Below, piece by piece: positions 1 to 8,474 of a stretch of 23,434 bases of DNA. Below the pieces are notes generated by a model that did not search any database, was not told the origin of the DNA, and was given only the letters and a program-made list of their open reading frames with translations. Within the stretch, counting starts at the first letter, position 1. The number at the start of each line of letters is the position of its first letter. The stretch is from Zygnema cylindricum (lineage: Eukaryota > Streptophyta > Zygnematophyceae > Zygnematales > Zygnemataceae). Where the stretch lies: the NCBI GenBank assembly GCA_037447655.1, contig JBBHKE010001555.1, positions 19,732 to 43,165 on the forward strand. The letters are read 5' to 3'. The translations under genes were made by a program, and so were the position numbers.

Positions 1-530
1 GAGTGTCGAGGATAGATGACGGACATGCTTGGTTAGTGTTTACTTTCTAGTACTATACAGTTTTGTGATTGGTTCGTACAGGCAGTAGATAGGAGCTGTG
101 AGAGGGAATTAGGAAAAACTAGGACTTAGGAAAATTTAGGTAGATAGTCCTCTCTCTCTGAGAGTTTATATAAATTGGCATCTTTACCACCCTATAACTT
201 ATCGGCTGGTTGACCGTTTTCAGTGATTCTTTTTCCTACGGACTCAGGGGAGTCCAGGCTGCACAGGGGTGTAGTCAATTTGTCAGTTTGCCTTCTTGGG
301 CAGAAGTGGTCGTGGCTTAAAGTGGGTTAGTTAAACACTATCTAGAGGCTTCTTGTATTCTGTAGTCCAATGGTGGACACAGAATTGCACAAGGTTGTAC
401 GTCTACGATGTCACGCAATGACATGCGACATATCGAATCGTTTCAAAAATTACGATGTGTCTTGCGACGCTTCAAAAAGTTAAAAAAAAATACAGTGCGA
501 CAACGACAAATTGTTAGCGTTGTGTATTGG
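1..530. other. Gene-free 5' region, possible old repeat debris
   Basis: No supportable gene. A TATATAAA box lies at 167-174, just after a short CT-rich tract, which would suit an LTR or transposon promoter but is not proof of one. The stretch at 65-107 resembles 1426-1467 in the same orientation (both read GTGATTGGT... then a GTAG/GGAG-rich part ending in GTGAGNNGGG), so both may be diverged copies of one repeat. No LTR ends or target duplications were found. Confidence 0.3.
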
Positions 531-640
531 TAAAAAATTATCGCGATAACGCCGATATCGATAGTTAGCGGTTATCGTACGGTCAAAGGTGCCAATATAT
601 TGATCTGAAACCAACAAATTCCATATCGGTGATATCTTAA
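531..640. repeat. TATCG-rich dispersed repeat, copy A
   Basis: Contains the perfect 12-bp palindrome TTATCGCGATAA at 538-549, then alternating CGATA/TATCG motifs, then CGGTTATCGTACGGT and, further on, ACCAACAAA. The same order of motifs recurs at 19115-19215, so this is a dispersed repeat rather than chance. No coding capacity was seen. Confidence 0.55.
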
Positions 641-1420
641 AATAATATAGTATGCATATAATAGTACTTAATAACATATTGATTTATATTATTGACTTTA
701 TATAGCGTGGCATACTAGGTTTAAGAACCTGTTCGGTCTCTGTTCGATTGCGATTTATTACGGACAACGCAACACATAAACGTTAACAAATTTAAAATAA
801 TACTTTATAGTTATAAAACTATATGACCGAAACCATAGTTGTTCATACGATTATTTCTTTTTTTTCCCGATTTATACTAATAGTTCGTGACTTTTGAAAA
901 AAACGCAAAAGAAACGCGGAGTACTTTCTGTCCAATAAACTGAACGCGAAACCTACGGGAAATGTACGGCATTTTACTAGAAATGTACAGACTTTGACGA
1001 AAAGATACGTTGCACTTTGTAGTACTTTTTGGTCGGTTAATTGAACAACAATTTTACGACAACGTACGGAATTGTACCGACAAACTGGTGAACATGGAAC
1101 ATAAAAAGGACGGCGGGCACAAAGTGCAACGAACACAAAATAACATTATCCGCGCCGCCGGAATCGAACGGACGACTTGGAATGAGAAAAGACGAGTGGA
1201 CGGCCAGCGTGAGCGCTGGCATCCCGGAATGGCTCTTTTGGCGGCTTGTGCAAAAAAAAGCTGACAGATTGACAGGTGGCAGGTCTCCAGTGGACCCTAA
1301 GGAAGAAAGGGTCAAAGCCATGACGTCGGATGTGAAATGTACATTGTTTTTACTAGACCCGTACCAAAACCGTACAGACCTCATAGCGGCTACTGTACTT
1401 TTTGTGCTTGTACAATAACA
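641..1420. other. Gene-free intergenic stretch
   Basis: Only short, overlapping, unrelated open frames on both strands, with no recognisable domain. A small perfect hairpin (GCCAGCG/CGCTGGC, four-base loop) sits at 1203-1220. Many GTAC motifs occur, as also in the repeats downstream. I see no gene. Confidence 0.4.
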
Positions 1421-1530
1421 ATGATGTGATTGGTAGACACCTCAGTAGGTAGGGGTTGTGAGTAGGGCACGTCCGGGGAATATCACATACAGTTGAGTGT
1501 AATGGCCGTACATTTATTTGTACGGTCCGT

Positions 1531-1700
1531 AAAGATATCTCCGATAGTTATTGATGTCGGTGTTATCGCCGATAATAACCGATAAATATATATTATTTAT
1601 CGTCGATAACACCGATGACGATATATCGTACCAATGTATCGATTATCGCCTACCCGAAAAAATGCCCATATCGGTTATCGGCAATTCCTTATCGATACAC
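1531..1700. repeat. TATCG-rich dispersed repeat, copy B
   Basis: Dense TATCG/CGATA motifs on both strands (GATATCTCCGATAG, GTTATCGCCGATAA, TTATCGTCGATAAC, TATCGGTTATCGGCAA) give strong self-complementarity. It resembles copies A and C in composition and motif use but aligns less cleanly. Its boundaries are unknown. Confidence 0.45.
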
Positions 1701-1830
1701 TACACTAAAAATTGTACACGGTGACTGTTGGATTGGCACGTGAATGCCGGTTCAATACGGGGTAGAATGTGATATGTCACACTCGAAGCCGCCTAAAATA
1801 AATAGGTACGGACCCGCCAGGCTCTACATC

Positions 1831-1902
1831 GAGTTGGTGGCACAGTGGTTAGTGCGCTGACAGCTCAAGTCAGAGGTCCCAGGTTCGAGCCTTGGCCAGC
1901 CA
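1831..1902 (+). ncRNA. tRNA-like SINE head, copy 1
   Basis: Box A TGGCACAGTGG lies at 1838-1848 and box B GGTTCGAGCCT at 1882-1892. The cloverleaf parts are visible: a D stem GCAC/GTGC, a 5-bp anticodon stem CTGAC/GTCAG with a 7-nt loop AGCTCAA, and a T stem with one wobble pair. The acceptor stem has two mismatches and the base before the would-be anticodon is G rather than the universal U. It is therefore a pol III promoter head of a repeat, not a working tRNA. Confidence 0.6.
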
Positions 1903-2116
1903 ACTTTTCCCTAGTATGGGACATACCGAATCTCGGATTTCACGGAAATCAACATGGATTCGGAGCCAGCGGGATTGCGGATGGTGTGACCGGCCTTCCC
2001 GTGAGGGGGGGTGTTGGATTGGCACGTGAATGCCGGTTCAATACGGGGTAGAATGTGATACGTCACACTCGAAGCCGCCTAAAATAAATAGGTACGGACC
2101 CGCCAGGCTCTACATC

Positions 2117-2209
2117 GAGCTGGTGGCACAGTGGTTAGTGCGCTGACAGCTCAAAATAGTGCGCTGATAGCTCAAGTCAGAGGTCCCAAGTTCGAGCCCT
2201 GGCCGGCTC
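2117..2209 (+). ncRNA. tRNA-like SINE head, copy 2, with internal 21-bp duplication
   Basis: Same tRNA-like segment as at 1831-1902, but with a perfect acceptor stem allowing one G-U pair (GAGCTGG with CCGGCTC). A 21-bp tandem duplication (2136-2156 and 2157-2177) repeats the D-arm end and the 5' half of the anticodon arm, so box A and box B are 21 bp further apart than in copy 1. It cannot fold as a tRNA. Confidence 0.55.
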
Positions 2210-2596
2210 ACTTTTCCGTAGTATGGGACATACTGAATCCTAGATTTCACGGAAATCAACAGTATCACGATGTTTCATATTAAGTTGAAACATTGGAATT
2301 TTCTAATTGTTTCCTCCTATTTCCCAGTGAATTTTTTGGTCAAAAGTACAATCACTGTAAACTTCATTTGTGAAACGCTCTTATGATTTTTTTGACGCAT
2401 GTCTTTGTCTTTTCTGGAAAAGAGAGTTCAACTTCTGTTTTCTTTTTTGTTTTTTTGTGTTCAGGATTATGCTTGTTACCAAGAAATAGTACTTCAATTG
2501 TAAGTTTTTTCGAGCTAAACTATGGTTTTGCAAACGTCTCTTCCTCTAGTCGTGGAGTTGTTTCGAATGCTATGAATTGCTCCACTCTCTGTGTTT

Positions 2597-2698
2597 CAGT
2601 AAGTAATTTTGGCTTTTTCATTCAAAAGAAGGATGGTTCCTAGTATTCAGTTAGTAATTTTGGCTTTTTCATTCAAAAGAAAGATGGTTCCTAGTATT
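2597..2698 (+). repeat. 51-bp in-frame tandem duplication carrying a stop codon
   Basis: Units 2597-2647 and 2648-2698 are identical except for two positions and span 17 codons of the first Cys-rich unit. Each copy ends in GGTTCCTAGTAT, so the TAG stop is present twice. The first copy also creates a perfect donor-like GTAAGT at 2599; the second has GTTAGT. Confidence 0.85.
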
Positions 2699-3281
2699 GT
2701 GATTGTTACAAAGTTCAGGTCACCTATGGTAAAAAATCCGTTTCTCCTTATGAAACAAAATCTTTTCTCTTGTTGTCCCCCTTTACCCTCACCTCCACCT
2801 TCAAATCCTCCTCCTCTCCCTCCTTGTTGGGAACAACCCAATAGTTAAAATCCATCAAATTTTTACCAATTCTCCGTATTGTTTCGAAATGCGATTGCTA
2901 ATAATAGTTTAAGTTACAATGTGACTACAACGGGAACTATGGGATGTAATTACATTTGTAATCGAATTGGATTCGGGTTTATGATTCAATATAACACGAG
3001 TGGGACTTTTTGTTCTTGTTACATAAAAAAGGTTGATTATATGTCATCTGAATATACGAGAATCCCAACATCTTCATTCGTATCCACGTGCCCACCAAAA
3101 GAATTTTACGCTTTGCCACCAATAAAATACGGTTGCAATTTACCTTTCAATAGTACAAACCCGTCAATTTTTTTCTATTTTGAATACGGTTTTAGCACAC
3201 CGAATTTTGAACAATACGGTCAAGTCGATTCTCCTACCACATGTATGAAAATGTGTTTTTTTTCCTTTGGATTCATGGTTT

Positions 3282-3286
3282 ATTAT
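3282..3286. repeat. Target-site duplication ATTAT (left)
   Basis: ATTAT lies directly before the left LTR and again directly after the right LTR (9508-9512). A 5-bp duplication is standard for Ty1/copia integrases. It spans the 3' part of two adjacent Tyr codons of the host exon. Confidence 0.9.
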
Positions 3287-4296
3287 TGTTGTTCTACAAC
3301 CACCGTTGCAGGAGGACCAGCAGTAGTAGTGGAAGTAGACATGAAAAACAGCAGAAACTATCAAAGTACCTACTCAACAGCCAACTTTGAACTGACACAA
3401 AATAAGACACAAAAAGTCAATATGCCTCAAATTTGCCACAGTGATAAACAATACAGTAAACTGACAATTCCCAAAATTGCAGTCCAAATGACCCAGTAAA
3501 CCATAAGATATGATGTTTGGAAGTTTCCCAAAAACTGCCCTTTAGAAAATCATATTCCCAATACTGGATACTACAATCTTGACTAAGTTATATACTCACA
3601 GTGTGTATCTACTGATCTACACTAATTTGGTTAACCGTTACTACGGTTATTATCCTGACTAACGACAAAGTATCCTACCTGTACATCACTGTACCTCAAA
3701 ACCCTAATTATTCCTTTCAAAAAACCTGATTAATGGAACACTATTTTTTATTACACTAAACTATAAAACAATGTTATGCAGATATTAAACCGTACACAAA
3801 ACGTTCCAACCGTACACAAAACGTTCCAAATGCTAAGTCCGCGATAGTCGCTAAAGTCCAACCGAATGTGGTCGTGTAGTACGAAGCACCTGAGGGCGTC
3901 GTCACTTGTGGTCCCACGCGAATCACGTTTGTGGTCCCTCGTGGATCATGCTTGTGGTCCCAGGTGAATCGCGTTTGTTGGGACAAATTCAATCGACGAT
4001 GGTACCGTCGAACTGTACCATTTATTTCCTGAATACCCGGTTCAGATCCCGTTCGTCCGATCTTGTGAATCGAATCGTCAACTGCGTGACGCGTGTGGCT
4101 GATTGTCGGCGCCACTCCGAAAGACCTGTATACGTTATTTTGTCGACACGTGTCCCTGTAAAAGTACAATACACTTTACTGTACTTTTTGCTACTGTAAC
4201 GCTAATTAAGGTAAGTATAACAGTAGACTACTTAGAAAAATATTCTAAGCTATTTTTACCCCTATTTACTGAAATAAAGATTTATAAATTACAACA
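3287..4296 (-). repeat. Left LTR (3' LTR in element orientation)
   Basis: Direct repeat of 8475-9507. It contains a tandem pair of an 18- to 20-bp motif (CCGTACACAAAACGTTCCAA, about 3790-3829) and three imperfect ~23-bp copies around TTGTGGTCCC (about 3903-3970), which may be U3-type repeated control elements. Open frames inside it on both strands are low in sense and not conserved between the two LTRs, so I do not call genes. Confidence 0.93.
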
Positions 4297-4303
4297 CTCC
4301 CCT
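4297..4303 (-). promoter_or_regulatory. Polypurine tract (plus-strand primer site)
   Basis: On the minus strand AGGGGAG lies directly against the 3' LTR. A purine tract at this place is needed to prime plus-strand DNA synthesis in LTR elements. Confidence 0.7.
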
Positions 4304-4319
4304 AAATCTTTAGACTCAG

Positions 4320-5936
4320 TTACTCAGTTAATCCAATAGCATCTCTGCAAAATTGTAACTTAGGAGCAAGAAGGGCTTTTGTTAACATGTTAGCTTCCAT
4401 CTTCTCGTCCGGTAAATAACATAACTTAACGTCTTTTGCAAGTATTTTTTCTCTAACAGAGTGAAGTCTAACATCCATGTGTTTGCTCTTAAAGTGATGG
4501 CTGGGTTTAGAGGCAATTGCAATGGCTGCCTTGTTGTCACACCAGATAGCTTCAGGACTAGTTTGCATATACCCTAGTTCTTGTAAAACGGACTCGACCC
4601 ATACGAGCTCCGTGAGGGCGAAAGCTGCTACCATATATTCTGACTCCAATGTGGATTGAGCTGTAACCTTTTGTAATTTGCTACTCCAGCAGCAAGTTCC
4701 GTCTCCAATTTTCAAAACAAAGCCGGTCGTAGATTTCCGGCTTAGCATGTCTCCATAGCTAACATCGCTCCACGTCTGTATTTTCACCTCTCCTCCTCCG
4801 AGTACAAGCTTAAGATTTCGAGTACCTGCAAGATATCTCAGAACCCTTCTTGCTGCTTCCCAGTCTGCCTTTTTAGGATTCTGCAAACTTCTAATCAAGA
4901 CCCCCATAGCTGCAGCAATATCAGAACTCGTACATTTCATAAAATATATAAGACTTCCAACTACCTGTCTATATGGTTTTGAAGCCATAAACTCCTCCCC
5001 TGACTCTAGACTCTCACACATCTTAATGCTTGACTCTGAATCCCTTCCTTCCAATTTTTGCCTGAATTCCATGGGAGTTATAGATCCCTTTACATCTTTC
5101 ATTTCAAATCTTTCCAACATGTTACCTATCGCTTCTTTCCGAGTTAACATAATCAACCTTTTGTTTCTGTCTCTTTCTACCTGTATTCCTAAAATATACT
5201 TGGCCTCAGCGAGGTCCTTCATCTTGAACCTAGACCTTAAAGACGCTTTAATGCGGTTTATTTCATCCATTGACTTACTTATTAATAATAAGTCATGCAC
5301 ATATACAGCAATGTATAGTATCCCATCCTCCACTTGTAAGATATATACAGAATGATCTGAGCTAATTCTCTTAAATCCCAACCCAGCCAAAAACTCATCT
5401 AACTTCAAATTCCACTGACGTGGGGCTTGTTTTAGCCCATACAAAGATTTCATCAATTTACACACTAATTCTTTCTTTCCCTTTTCAACGTACATTTTAG
5501 GTTGTTTCATATAAATGGTTTCTTCTAACTCTCCATGCAAAAAAGCAATTTTAACATCCATTTGTTGTATTTCCATATTCTCTATAGCCTCTAGACTTAG
5601 CAAAATTCTGACAGTGGGATATCTGACAACTGGAGAGAAGGTTTCCTCAAAGTTAATACCTTCTTTTTAATTATACCCCTTGGCCACTAGTTTGGCCTTA
5701 TACCTTTCGATGGTGTTGTCCGAGTTTAGCTTCACCTTGAATACCCATTTGTTGCCGATGGCTTTTCTGCCCGGAGGAAGATCCACCAGCTCCCATGTTT
5801 GTGCCTCCATAATAGACTTCATTTCATCGTTTGCCGCCTCGATCCACTGATTTCTCTCAGGTGATAAGAAGGCCTCCTCGATTGTTAGAGGCTCCTCCGT
5901 AGGTGCATAAAAAGCAAAGTGAGAGCTTGCTTGCAA
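4320..5936 (-). pseudogene. Copia pol: reverse transcriptase and RNase H region
   Basis: Two same-frame stretches, 5936-5670 and 5666-4320, separated by one TAA at 5667-5669. The N-terminal part has the copia RT start (WVFKVK, YKAKLVAKGYN); after the stop come FSPVVR, DVKIAFLHGELEE, YGLKQAPRQW and the catalytic box. That box reads YVHD instead of YVDD: the first catalytic aspartate codon is CAT at 5295-5297, so polymerase activity should be lost even without the stop. RNase H follows with SDVSYGD, STLESEY, CDNKAA and SKHMDVRLHSVRE, and the frame ends at a stop at 4320, just inside the purine tract. RNase H residues look preserved. The family is certain; this copy is not functional. Confidence 0.9.
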
Positions 5937-6056
5937 ACGACTGCTAGATCTCTTTCCTCGGAAATTTTGAGTCTGAGATCGTCGACAACCTTTGATTTTT
6001 CTTTAAGTCTGAATCGTAACTTTATCTGGCACAGAATCTGTAGTAGTTCCTTCCAC

Positions 6057-7140
6057 CTAAGGCGTAGCTTGTGGTGGATCATCCTGTAAAGACACTAAAG
6101 GAACTGAAAGAACGGGTGTCCCATTTGCCGGTGGAAAGTAGACTCGTTGCGTATGGTGAAAAATAACATAATCTTGCTTTTCCTTTGCCGGTTGATCTGG
6201 CACTTTAAAATGGTCAACCGAATCCTGTTCATCTTTAATCTGAATATTCCTAGAAATAATCACTTTCTGTTTCTCAAATACAAAAACTCTATATCCTTTT
6301 GTATTATCATCATACCCAATAAAAATTCCTGGTAAGCCCTTAGCCTCCATTTTCTATCTATCCTGTGAAGTATCTTGAATAAAACACTTGTTGCCAAAGA
6401 TTTTAAAGTGGCTAACATCAGGTTTTTCTCCTGTCTAAAGCTCATAAGGTGTGGTGCTAACAGATCTAGAAGCTATTCTGTTCTTAATATAAACAGCACA
6501 GTTTAGTGCTTCAACCCAGAATTTCGAATCTAGCCCTTTATGTGCAATCATGGACTAAACACTCTCTGTCACTGTCCTATTTAATCTTTCAGAAATACCA
6601 TATTTCAGAAACACCATTCTGTTCTGGTGTATATGGAACTGTATGATTGTGACTAATACCTTCTTGAATGAGAAATTCTTCGAATTCCTTTGATGTGTAT
6701 TCTCCCCCATTGTCTGATCTCAACGCCAAGATTGGAACTCCATAAAGCTTTTCCGCCCATGCTTTGTAGTGTTTGAAGTGAGTGAACACTTCACTCTTAT
6801 GTTGCATGATGTAGACTTTAGTGTACCGCGAGTAGTCATCTGTGAATGTAACCATATAGTAGACGCCTCCAGCTGAAGCCACTAAAGAAAGACCGAGAAC
6901 ATCAGAGTGTATTAGTTGCAGAACTTTCTCCGATCTGTGGTCTGTTTTCTTGTGGAAATGGCAATTCGTAAATCTTGCCAAGTGAACAACCATCACATGA
7001 ATTTATAGGATGAGAACTGAGAGAAACTCCCTCTTCTTTCCCGAATTCACCATTTTCTTAAGACTATCATAATTAATATGTCCTAATCTTTTATTCCACA
7101 ACTCATTGTCAGATTAGACACTAGAGTAGAGAACATCATT
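6057..7140 (-). pseudogene. Copia pol: integrase region, broken
   Basis: Reading on the minus strand, a GAG-pre-integrase motif (LWNKRLGHINYDSLKK, about 7110-7060) and the CDGC zinc cysteines lead into the DDE core at 6996-6589. Acidic residues are visible in HSDVLG (Asp codon 6901-6903), RSDNGGEY (Asp codon 6712-6714) and the NGVSE motif (Glu codon 6604-6606). A frameshift right after the Glu moves the reading to another frame, where the C-terminal part carries in-frame TAG stops before continuing through MEAKG, FIGYD and KKVIISR-like motifs to about 6057. This is the normal copia integrase layout, with several disabling lesions. Confidence 0.87.
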
Positions 7141-7199
7141 TTCTTTATATTCAGCCATGTCCATCCGGTTCATTTTGCTAGCATCTCTAGTTCCTATTG

Positions 7200-7735
7200 T
7201 TGCTACATTCCTTTTCTTGCTAACAACCTGTCTCCCTCTTTTCAGAAACAACTTCAAAGCCTTTGCTCTCCACTAATGATGTAGAAAATAGATTTTTCTT
7301 AAAGTCTAGAACATACAAAACACTGTGAAAGGTTCTCTCTATCGACTTTCCCCCCACATCTACCATCTAAGATACATCACCCTGAGCTGAGGTTTGAACA
7401 CTCATGCCACAAGCATAGTAGATACTCCTTGGATATGTTTGCTGCAGATTTGTAAAAGCCGCTTTGTTCCAGCACATGTGGGCAGACGCTCCCGTGTCCA
7501 TGATCCATCCTGCATCTTTTGGACCCTCCATTGCAGCCGCCATAGCAAATAGCTCCGCCTCCTCTTGCTTATTGAAGCTTAGAGACTCAACTGCGTCAGT
7601 TGCAGAAGTTGAGAAAAGAGCATTTCCACGAGTAGGATTTCTAGAAAAGCCTCTGTGATACTGGCTTTGCTGCCAACCTGGCCTATATAGACCTGTTTCA
7701 TTAGCCTTCTTCAGTGTAGGACAGTATTTGTATCC
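7200..7735 (-). pseudogene. Copia aspartic protease region, broken
   Basis: The active-site motif DTGAS is encoded at 7484-7498 on the minus strand within WIMDTGASAHMC, typical of copia proteases that follow the nucleocapsid zinc knuckle. The downstream sequence includes LYVLDFKKNLFS, matching the end of the protease/pre-integrase segment. An in-frame TAG follows the GDVS motif at about 7370, and a frameshift in the 7210-7250 region is needed to reach the pre-integrase motif. Confidence 0.8.
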
Positions 7736-8456
7736 ATGACCCTCTCAGAACAATAAAAACAAGTAGTAATAGATGACTTATTCTGTCTCTGATTAAACTG
7801 ATTCTGATTTTCGCTAAATTGACTCTTGTTCTGATTAATCTGATTTCTTTTGTCAAAGTTTGTGGCAAATGCTTCAACTTTTCTTTCTCCTTCAAGGTGT
7901 TTAGTATTAGTCTCTTCCTCTAATATAAGATTATACGCTAACTGAAATGACCAGCTAGCTTTATCACGACTCTTTAATTGACAGACACACCCTTCATGCT
8001 ACTTGGGAGACTTGCTTATTCCCTTCATGCTACTTGGGAGACTTCTAATAAGCAGAGCTGCTTGTTGAAACTCAAAAAATGACCCCTCACCAAAAGAGTG
8101 AGCATCAGTGAGGCAGGAAAATTGTCACAATACTTGACCATAGTTCCCTCGAGTATTTGTATCCCCAAATTTTTCCAGCCACCATGGGCTCCTCATGAAC
8201 ATTCGCTTTCTCAAAAGCGGATTTTAGTGATGTCTAAATCTCACTCGCCTTCTTCATTTTCAGGCGAGACATGACCAAATTTTCTGAAATACAAAGAATC
8301 AGATTGTTCCTTTCCATTGAATTATTTTTCGCCCAAGATGGATCTGTTTCATGAAGGGAGCCATCCAAGACCCCCAATAAGTCAACAGTTTCAAACGACG
8401 ATTCAACCATCGCCGCCCAGTAAACATACTTTTGGCCATTGAAGATAGGAGTTCAT
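7736..8456 (-). pseudogene. Copia gag region, heavily decayed
   Basis: The minus strand shows copia gag landmarks in changing frames: an N-terminal part (SLHETDPSWAKNN, SRLKMKKASEI), then FQQAALLIRSLPSS, an LILEEE motif and an Asn/Gln-rich spacer leading into the zinc knuckle. The knuckle cysteines CFYC lie in one frame and the His/Cys half in the next, pointing to a 1-nt loss near 7740. A 31-bp tandem duplication (24-bp cores at 7990-8013 and 8021-8044) shifts the frame, and TAG and TGA stops interrupt the rest. The capsid would not be made from this copy. Confidence 0.78.
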
Positions 8457-8463
8457 GACGAAA

Positions 8464-8473
8464 GGCCCATAAC
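8464..8473 (-). promoter_or_regulatory. Primer-binding site matching the tRNA-iMet anticodon arm (half-tRNA type)
   Basis: The + strand reads GGCCCATAAC one base inside the right LTR, identical to bases 30-39 of eukaryotic initiator tRNA-Met (anticodon CAT with flanks). On the element's sense strand this is the complement, so a tRNA-iMet fragment ending near base 39 could prime. That is the mode known for Drosophila copia and yeast Ty5. The usual plant copia site (TGGTATCAGAGC) is absent here. Confidence 0.75.
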
Positions 8474-8474
8474 G

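Larger units (their letters stand above)
1726..2260 (+). repeat. Tandem 286-bp repeat with tRNA-like head (SINE-like)
   Basis: Two copies in tandem: 1726-2011, and 2012-2260, which is 3'-truncated. They are nearly identical and each carries a tRNA-like segment. If the tRNA-like part is the head, the region reads as a SINE tail (1726-1830), a full unit (1831-2116) and a second head (2117-2260). No poly(A) tail or flanking target duplication is evident, so assignment as a SINE rests on the pol III boxes. The body has no coding potential. Confidence 0.6.
2465..3286 (+). pseudogene. Exon 1, left part: three Cys-rich WSC/PAN-like repeats
   Basis: The exon probably starts after the acceptor TGTTCAG|GA at 2464. 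It codes for three related units beginning near 2470, 2825 and 3134. Their shared pattern is C, LP, NST/NPS, FF.F, YGF, then C-x3-C, FGF, a hydrophobic-Y stretch, (S)GT and C-x-C. Unit 1 runs into a Pro-rich spacer (PPLPSPPPSNPPPLPP), unit 2 follows it, and unit 3 is cut by the retrotransposon after codon Tyr-Tyr. The pattern resembles WSC or PAN/apple carbohydrate-binding modules, but the family assignment is tentative. Breaks in frame: TAG at 2641-2643 and 2692-2694 in unit 1, a 1-nt frameshift at about 2761-2770 between unit 1 and the spacer, and TAA at 2846-2848 where the other units carry a sense codon of the NST/NPS motif. Confidence 0.6.

Noticed and set aside
1-500. LTR ending near 365 with a primer site at TGGTGGACACAG
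   Set aside because: The sequence does not match the usual tRNA 3' ends I know, and no partner LTR or target duplication is in the window.
1140-1230. tRNA gene on the minus strand (GTTCGATTCCGG looks like a T arm)
   Set aside because: No matching box A, D arm or acceptor stem; the local hairpin does not fit a cloverleaf.
1831-1902. Functional tRNA with anticodon CTC
   Set aside because: The base before the anticodon is G instead of U, the acceptor stem has mismatches, and the segment is part of a 286-bp tandem repeat.
2879-3499. A 206-codon open frame as a complete gene
   Set aside because: It starts inside the second Cys-rich unit and its last ~70 codons are LTR sequence read from the wrong strand; it is a chimera made by the insertion.
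3774-4169. Open frame in the left LTR as a protein gene
   Set aside because: The copy in the other LTR is broken and shorter, and there is no domain signal; it is a shadow in non-coding LTR.
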